A stretch of 64,000 nt of DNA, from assembly GCF_017942225.1 (NCBI RefSeq), contig NZ_JAGKSD010000002.1:62001-126000 (forward strand), given 5' to 3'. The notes below the pieces were generated by a model. That model was not told the DNA's origin and did not search any database. It saw nothing but the letters and a program-made list of their open reading frames with translations. Both the position numbers and the translations under genes were made by a program. This document shows, in pieces, positions 59,112 through 64,000 of this stretch; the first letter of the stretch is position 1, and each line of letters starts with the position of its first letter. Source of the stretch: Corynebacterium sp. Marseille-P3884 (GTDB taxonomy: Bacteria; Actinomycetota; Actinomycetes; Mycobacteriales; Mycobacteriaceae).

Positions 59112-59470
59112 AGGTTATGTTGCTCCGAAATGGATAGGAGATAGCGGTTGGACATGAGCGCATCTCTCGAAAAAAGCAGCTTATCGACGCCCCAAAAGAG
59201 GCCTTACTAGCTGGGATTTCGATCTCGCTCCCGCCGTGGGCGGCCCTCCTATTACGACCGGGGCCACGTGGGCAGCGTAGATACGCCTTTGCGAGATTAG
59301 TTGATTTCCCCAGCTTGGGCAAACTTTGATCTGGTGCGTCGCGCGGGGGATTTTCATGCGGTCATGCATAGGATGCGTGGCGCGCATTCACCATTTTCCC
59401 ACCAATATCTTTATTCTTAAACAGTCAACCAAATTTGATAGTGCCCACAGGGCACGTAGGTGGTGTTTTT
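59112..59470. other. Intergenic region between rpsA and YkvI-like gene, with rpsA promoter
   Basis: A minus-strand promoter TTGCCC (59322-59317), 17-bp spacer, TAATCT (59299-59294) gives rpsA a leader of about 175 nt. The 11-mer GCTTATCGACG is at 59179-59189 inside that leader. On the plus strand, TTGATAGT (59435-59442) may be the -10 of the transporter gene, followed by the palindrome TGCCC-ACA-GGGCA (59442-59454), a possible operator. No gene is seen here. Confidence 0.6.
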
Positions 59471-60754
59471 ATGTTGAAGCGCGGTATCGGTATCGGCTTC
59501 GCTTTCATCGGTGTCGTTGTGGGCGCCGGTTTCGCTTCCGGCATGGAGGCGTTCCAGTACTTCGTCTCATACGGCGACATGGGCATGTGGGGCATTGTTC
59601 TCGCCGGTGTGGTCATGGCTTTCGCGGCGGTGGCTTTCCTCGCCTTCGGTTCCTATTTCCAGGCGAATGAGCACACGCGTGTGTTCGGCGAAGTCTCGGA
59701 TGGCTTGTCCTCGAAGATCATGGACTGGTCGGCAATCGCCTGCATGTTCAGCGTGGGCTTCGTGATGTTCGCGGGTGCCGGCTCGAACCTTGAGCAAGCA
59801 TACGGCTGGCCGATCTATGTCGGCGGTGTAGCCATGCTGATCATCATGTTGCTGGTGGGCCGCCTGGATGTGGACAAGATCTCCGTGGTCCTGGGGCTGG
59901 TCACGCCGCTGCTCATCATCTTCGTCCTGATTGCTTCGATTTGGACGTTCACGCACACGAGCGTGGACTTTGCGTCGCAAAGCGATTGGGCGCAGGAGAA
60001 CGTCCAGGGCGCGACGGGCGCTCCGACCTGGTGGCTTGGCGCGCTGAACCACACCGGCCTGAACGCACTGTGCACTGTGTCGATGGCGATTGTGATCGGC
60101 GGCGATAATTTCGATAACAAGTCGGTGCGCATCGGCGGCCTGATCGCGGGCTTCCTGTACGCGGCGATGCTGGCGCTGCTCGTGGTCACTCTGTTCATGG
60201 AGGCTGACAAGATCAACGGCGACGACCTGCCGCTGCTGACCGTGCTGTTCAATATCAACCCGGCACTTGGCCAGGTGATGACGTGGGTCATCTTCCTCAT
60301 GGTGTTCAACACGTGCCTGGGCATGATCTACGCGCTCGCGAAGCGCTTGACGCGAAAGAACCCGGACAATTTCTACAAGGTCTACGTCGGCGCGTGTCTC
60401 GTCGGCTTCGTACTGTCCTTCATTGGCTTCAAGCCGCTCGTGGCCAACCTGTACCCGATCCTGGGTTATCTGGGCCTGTTTGTGATCGCGGTGCTGGTCT
60501 ACCAGTACTTCCGCTACCGCGACCGTCTGGACCGCGAGGGCGAGCTGCGAACAGCGGCTGTCGACCTGGTCACCGACGAGGAGAATCTCGATCCGGACAG
60601 CGAGTTCGCGGACATGTCGCTCGACGAGCTGGCTGAGGAATCCATGCTTGACGACGACGAGTTCCACGAAGCTCTCGAAGCCGAGGTCGAGGACGAAGAC
60701 GTCAGCGAAGAGACCGCTGGCGGTACTGAATCTTCAGGCTCCACGAAGATCTAG
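59471..60754 (+). CDS. YkvI-like membrane transporter
   Basis: 427 residues from ATG at 59471. Ten to eleven hydrophobic helices with the family start GIGIGFAFIGVVVGAGFASG, a glycine-rich first helix as in APC-type transporters. An 80-residue very acidic C-terminal tail (EDEDVSEETAGG region) follows the last helix. Substrate unknown. Confidence 0.85.
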   Translation: MLKRGIGIGFAFIGVVVGAGFASGMEAFQYFVSYGDMGMWGIVLAGVVMAFAAVAFLAFGSYFQANEHTRVFGEVSDGLSSKIMDWSAIACMFSVGFVMFAGAGSNLEQAYGWPIYVGGVAMLIIMLLVGRLDVDKISVVLGLVTPLLIIFVLIASIWTFTHTSVDFASQSDWAQENVQGATGAPTWWLGALNHTGLNALCTVSMAIVIGGDNFDNKSVRIGGLIAGFLYAAMLALLVVTLFMEADKINGDDLPLLTVLFNINPALGQVMTWVIFLMVFNTCLGMIYALAKRLTRKNPDNFYKVYVGACLVGFVLSFIGFKPLVANLYPILGYLGLFVIAVLVYQYFRYRDRLDREGELRTAAVDLVTDEENLDPDSEFADMSLDELAEESMLDDDEFHEALEAEVEDEDVSEETAGGTESSGSTKI

Positions 60755-60776
60755 GAGGTCTCCCCTCCCCTTTCTA

Positions 60777-60820
60777 TTAGCCCGGGGTGCCGCGCTTTTT
60801 GGCGCAGGCTCCCGGGCTAA
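60777..60820. terminator. Bidirectional terminator between YkvI-like gene and polA
   Basis: Perfect 10-bp inverted repeat TTAGCCCGGG (60777-60786) and CCCGGGCTAA (60811-60820) with a GC-rich folded loop. It serves both convergent genes; the right arm overlaps the polA stop codon. Confidence 0.7.
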
Positions 60821-63495
60821 TGTGCTGCTTCGTCCCAGTTGGTGCCGGTTCCGGCGGAGACTTCCAGCGGGACACGCAGGGTGATGGCGCGGTCCATTTC
60901 TTCCTCGACGATTGCTTGGACCTGCTCGAGCTCGCCGGGGGCGACTTCGACGACGAGTTCGTCGTGGACTTGGAGGAGGACGCGGGATTGCAGGGGTTCG
61001 GCGCGGGAGGCGTCGTTAAGCGCGGCGTCGACGCGGATCATCGCGACCTTGATGATGTCGGCCGCGGTGCCCTGAATGGGAGCATTGAGCGCGGCGCGTT
61101 CGGCGTTCTCGCGGGCGATGCGATTGTCGGAGGTGAGCTCCGGCAGGTAGCGGCGACGGCCGAAGACGGTGGAGGTGTAACCGTCGCGACGGGCCTGTTC
61201 GACGACGTCATCGAGGTAGCGCTTCACGCCGCCGAAGCGCTCGAAGTAGGACTCCATGATCTTTTTCGCCTCGCCGGCGGGGATGCCGAGCTGGTTGGAC
61301 AGGCCGTATGCGCTCAAGCCGTAGACGAGGCCATAGCTCATGGCTTTGACGCGGCGACGCAGCTCGGGGGTGACGTCGTCGATCGGCACGTCGAAAACGC
61401 GGGAACCGACGAAATTGTGCAGGTCCTCCCCCTTCTTGTACGCCTCGATGAGGCCGGGGTCCTCGGAAAGATGCGCCATAACGCGCATTTCGATCTGGGA
61501 GTAGTCGGCGGTGAGCAGGCACTCATAGCCGTCGCCGACGGTGAATGCGGAACGAATGCGGCGGCCGGCCTCGGTGCGGACCGGGATATTCTGCAGGTTC
61601 GGCTCAGTGGAGCTCAGGCGCCCGGTGGACGCGACGGTCTGGTTGAAGGTCGTGTGGATGCGACCGTCGTCGTGGACGGTCTTGATGAGGCCTTCAATGG
61701 TGGATTTGAGCTTCTGCCATTCGCGGTGCGCGAGTAGCTGGTCCAAAAACGGGTGCGGGTTCTTCGCCGCGAGCGCCTCGATCTCCTTCGCAGCGGTCGA
61801 ATAGCCGGTCTTGGTCTTCTTCGTCTTGGGCAGCTCAAGCTTGTCGAAGAGGACGACGGAGAGCTGCTTGGGGGACGAGAGGTTGAGATCGGGTTCGTCG
61901 ACAAGCGTGCGTGCTGTCTCTTCGGCGTCGGCGACTTTCTGCGCGATCTCTTTCAGCTGGGCTTCTAAGACATCGGTGTCGACGGCGATGCCAGTCTCTT
62001 CCATCTCGGCGAGGATGGTCACGAGCGGCAATTCGAGGTCGGCGTAGAGCTCGTAAGAGTCGATCGTGCGGAGCTCCTCGCTCAAATGCGCGGCGAGTTC
62101 GAGGATGGCAAGGGCTGAATCGAGGTCGGCGGTGTCGTCGTCAAGCAGGCTGAGTTGGTCGCTGGATGCCGCGAGTTGGCGCTGCAGGTGGCGCTGATAA
62201 ACGTCGGCGAGGTCGTATGTACGCTGGCCGGGGCGCAGCAGGTACGCGGCGATGGCGGTGTCGTGTGCGATACCGCGCAGCGTGATCCCGCGCCCGCGCA
62301 GCATGTGCCATGCGGCCTTGGCGCTGTGGAGGTATTTCGGCGCGTCGGATTCGAGCCACGCCTTGAGCGCGGCGTCCTCCTCGGGCGTGAGGTCGCTCAA
62401 GCGCTTGGAAACGCCGTGCCGTTGCTTATCGACGACCCCCAGCGCCCACGCGTCCCCGCCCGCCGGCGTGGCGTCGCCCTGGACGAAAAGGGCGAGGCCT
62501 TGACCCTCGCGGGCTGCAAGCCATGTGTCGAGCGCCTCGTCGTCGACGGTGAGCTCCGGCAATTCCTCTGCCTGTGTTTCGGCCGCGGTGCCGTCGGTGG
62601 GCACCGCTGCGAGCACACGCTCGCGGAGATTGACGCCGAATTCGAGGTCGTCGAATGCCGTTGCCACGGCAGTGACGTCGGCGGGCTTGAGCTCGAGCTC
62701 GTCCGGACCGACGGGCAGCTCGAGGTCGCGCACCATCTGGGTGAGCTCGCGGTTGAGCTGGACCTGCTCGATGCGCTCGCGGAAATTGTTGCCGGCCTTG
62801 CCCTTGATCTCCTCGGCGTGCTCGATGAGGCTATTCAAGTCGCCGTACTGGACGATCCACTTGGTGGCGGTCTTCTCCCCCACGCCCGGAATATTCGGCA
62901 GGTTGTCCGACGGGTCGCCGCGCAGCGCCGCGAAATCCGGGTACTGCGCGGGCGTGAGGCCGTATTTCTTCTCGACTTCCTCCGGTGTGAAGCGGGTCAG
63001 GGTGGACACTCCGCGCGTCGGGTACAGCACCGTCACTTTGTCGTTGACAAGCTGCAAGTAATCGCGGTCGCCGGTGACGATGACCACCTCGTAGTCATCC
63101 TGCGCCTGCGTGGTGAGCGTGGCCAGGATGTCGTCCGCCTCGTAGTTCTCCTTGGTGAGCGTGACGATGCTCAAGTCCCCCAGCACATCCTGGATGAGCG
63201 GCACCTGCCCCTTGAATTCCTCCGGTGCTGCCGCGCGCTGCGCCTTGTACTCCGGGAAACGCTCCGTGCGGAAAGTCTGGCGTCCGATGTCGAACGCCAC
63301 CGCGACGTGCGTGGGCTGCTCGTCGGCCAAAATATTCGAGAACATCGACAAGAAGCCGTACACCGCATTCGTGTGCTGCCCGCCGGAGGTGGAGAAATTC
63401 TCCGCCGGCAGGGCGTAGAAAGCTCGAAAAGCCATCGAGTGGCCGTCGATGAGCAGGAGGCGTTTCTGTGCAGAAGAACTATCAGCGGTACTCAC
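60817..63495 (-). CDS. polA: DNA polymerase I
   Basis: 892 residues. An N-terminal 5'-3' exonuclease domain (LLLIDGHSMAFRAFYAL, GDRDYLQLV, LRGDPSDNLPNIPGVGEKTA) precedes a middle domain without the usual 3'-5' exonuclease acidic motifs, as in other actinobacteria. The polymerase domain has motif A LLTADYSQIEMRVMAHLS, motif B RRVKAMSYGLVYGLSAYGL and motif C VLLQVHDELVVEV. The 11-mer lies at 62424-62434. Confidence 0.97.
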   Translation of the reverse strand: MSTADSSSAQKRLLLIDGHSMAFRAFYALPAENFSTSGGQHTNAVYGFLSMFSNILADEQPTHVAVAFDIGRQTFRTERFPEYKAQRAAAPEEFKGQVPLIQDVLGDLSIVTLTKENYEADDILATLTTQAQDDYEVVIVTGDRDYLQLVNDKVTVLYPTRGVSTLTRFTPEEVEKKYGLTPAQYPDFAALRGDPSDNLPNIPGVGEKTATKWIVQYGDLNSLIEHAEEIKGKAGNNFRERIEQVQLNRELTQMVRDLELPVGPDELELKPADVTAVATAFDDLEFGVNLRERVLAAVPTDGTAAETQAEELPELTVDDEALDTWLAAREGQGLALFVQGDATPAGGDAWALGVVDKQRHGVSKRLSDLTPEEDAALKAWLESDAPKYLHSAKAAWHMLRGRGITLRGIAHDTAIAAYLLRPGQRTYDLADVYQRHLQRQLAASSDQLSLLDDDTADLDSALAILELAAHLSEELRTIDSYELYADLELPLVTILAEMEETGIAVDTDVLEAQLKEIAQKVADAEETARTLVDEPDLNLSSPKQLSVVLFDKLELPKTKKTKTGYSTAAKEIEALAAKNPHPFLDQLLAHREWQKLKSTIEGLIKTVHDDGRIHTTFNQTVASTGRLSSTEPNLQNIPVRTEAGRRIRSAFTVGDGYECLLTADYSQIEMRVMAHLSEDPGLIEAYKKGEDLHNFVGSRVFDVPIDDVTPELRRRVKAMSYGLVYGLSAYGLSNQLGIPAGEAKKIMESYFERFGGVKRYLDDVVEQARRDGYTSTVFGRRRYLPELTSDNRIARENAERAALNAPIQGTAADIIKVAMIRVDAALNDASRAEPLQSRVLLQVHDELVVEVAPGELEQVQAIVEEEMDRAITLRVPLEVSAGTGTNWDEAAH

Positions 63496-63581
63496 GCCGT
63501 CCTACTCTACCTCCGGCAAGTGCGCCTTAACTGCTGGGCATTTCTTCGTTTGAGAACCCCTGCGCTATTGTTAGTCAGCAC

Positions 63582-63655
63582 GCCCCAGTAGCCCAATTGG
63601 CAGAGGCAACGGATTCAAAACCCGTCCAGTGTGAGTTCGAGTCTCACCTGGGGCA
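63582..63655 (+). tRNA. tRNA with anticodon CAA (Leu), short variable loop
   Basis: 74 nt that fold as a cloverleaf: acceptor GCCCCAG/CTGGGGC (7 bp), D arm from 63591, anticodon loop TTCAAAA (anticodon CAA at 63616-63618), T arm GTGAG-TTCGAGT-CTCAC, discriminator A. The variable region is only five nt (CCAGT), whereas Leu tRNAs normally have a long variable arm. The bottom anticodon-stem pair is A-C. CCA is not encoded. Confidence 0.9.
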
Positions 63656-63666
63656 CAACACGATAA

Positions 63667-63700
63667 CCCGAGACACCGATTTGGCTGTGTCTCGGGTTTT
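63667..63700 (+). terminator. Rho-independent terminator after the tRNA
   Basis: CCCGAGACAC (63667-63676) pairs with GTGTCTCGGG (63687-63696), 10-bp perfect stem, followed by TTTTT. Confidence 0.9.
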
Positions 63701-63723
63701 TCGCTGGTTGGCTCGGCTGGATG

Positions 63724-63785
63724 TCACCTGACGAGGCGATAGCCGACGCCGGGCTCGGTGAGCAGGTGGCGCGGGGTGTCAGCGC
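63724..63785 (-). pseudogene. Remnant of a KdpE-like response regulator C-terminus
   Basis: The minus strand reads ADTPRHLLTEPGVGYRLVR-stop, the last about 19 residues of an OmpR-type winged helix closest to KdpE (PRHFLTEPGMGYR type end). Upstream codons do not continue the domain. A kdp operon was probably deleted here. Confidence 0.7.
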
Positions 63786-63892
63786 TCTTTGAAAAGTAGC
63801 CCAAAACGATGCCCGAAAGGTGTGTTCAGGGTTGTGTGCCAGTCCTGGGAGCGACCGACTGCCCCCCAATGCGACTAGACATCCGGACGAGC

Positions 63893-63900
63893 TATATAGT
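63893..63900 (+). promoter_or_regulatory. -10 box of a probably leaderless gene
   Basis: TATATAGT ends 7 bp before the ATG at 63907, so the transcript should start at or next to the start codon. Confidence 0.5.
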
Positions 63901-63906
63901 GCCCCT

Positions 63907-64000
63907 ATGCATTCGGACGAAACACTTTCTCGCCTCGCCATTGACCTTGTGGCGGCGGGCAGCCATTTCACACGGGCGACGTTCCAGGCGTCGGAAAGCA
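63907..64000 (+). CDS. Start of a gene cut by the window edge (possibly MarR-like regulator)
   Basis: ATG at 63907 opens a frame to the window end: MHSDETLSRLAIDLVAAGSHF then TRATFQASES. An amphipathic first helix like this is common in MarR proteins, but 31 residues are too few to be sure. Confidence 0.4.
   Translation, partial: MHSDETLSRLAIDLVAAGSHFTRATFQASES

Overview
The window comes from a high-GC actinobacterium, almost certainly a Corynebacterium. The evidence is gene content and order (steA-recN-nadK-tlyA next to tyrS, an argCJBD-R-GH cluster, pheST, infC-rpmI-rplT, uvrA/uvrB, rpsA-polA), very tight minus-strand operons with ATGA overlaps, several apparently leaderless genes, and corynebacterial-style -10 boxes. 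The species cannot be named from sequence alone.

Layout. 1-12.1 kb (minus): SteA-like protein (cut by the window edge), recN, nadK, tlyA, a small unknown, a HAD phosphatase, a TPR protein with an Arg/Asp tail, tyrS, a Trm112-like protein, and three cell-envelope genes (XpaC-like, binding-protein/VWA lipoprotein, anchored binding-protein-like). 12.2-19.8 kb (minus): arginine biosynthesis argC-J-B-D-R-G-H, with argF missing from the place it usually occupies. 19.9-25.5 kb (minus): pheT, pheS, a MarR regulator with a DJ-1/PfpI enzyme, and an rRNA methyltransferase.

25.6-29.6 kb (plus) is an accessory island: a membrane histidine kinase, a 76-residue secreted peptide ending in a C-X8-C loop, a NarL-type response regulator, and a 493-residue secreted protein with codon use typical of strong expression. 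The same 10-base element occurs four times, as two inverted pairs with equal 27-bp gaps, one pair upstream of the peptide and one upstream of the secreted protein. This looks like a peptide-sensing circuit that controls an exported effector, and it is the most interesting local system.

29.7-45.2 kb: NERD-like membrane protein, rplT-rpmI-infC (infC has an AUC start and a leader hairpin), a Pro/Gln-rich multi-spanning membrane protein, uvrA, an MBL hydrolase, a DoxX-like protein with a tandem-repeat tail, a HelD-type helicase, a universal stress protein and uvrB. 45.3-54.1 kb (plus): an XRE+TetR hybrid regulator, a complete oligopeptide-type ABC importer (lipoprotein, two permeases, fused double ATPase) and a choline/carnitine acyltransferase. 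Between the last two lies a scar with duplicated and decayed pieces of the same cluster around a small unknown gene. 54.1-64 kb: coaE, DUF4259, TRIC-type channel, HNH endonuclease, rpsA, a YkvI-like transporter, polA, a tRNA with anticodon CAA, a remnant of a kdpE-like gene, and the start of one more gene.

Across the whole window the 11-mer GCTTATCGACG (or its complement CGTCGATAAGC) occurs 21 times by eye, in genes and intergenic gaps, on both strands and in all codon phases, where about 0.03 copies are expected by chance. No annotated feature explains it.
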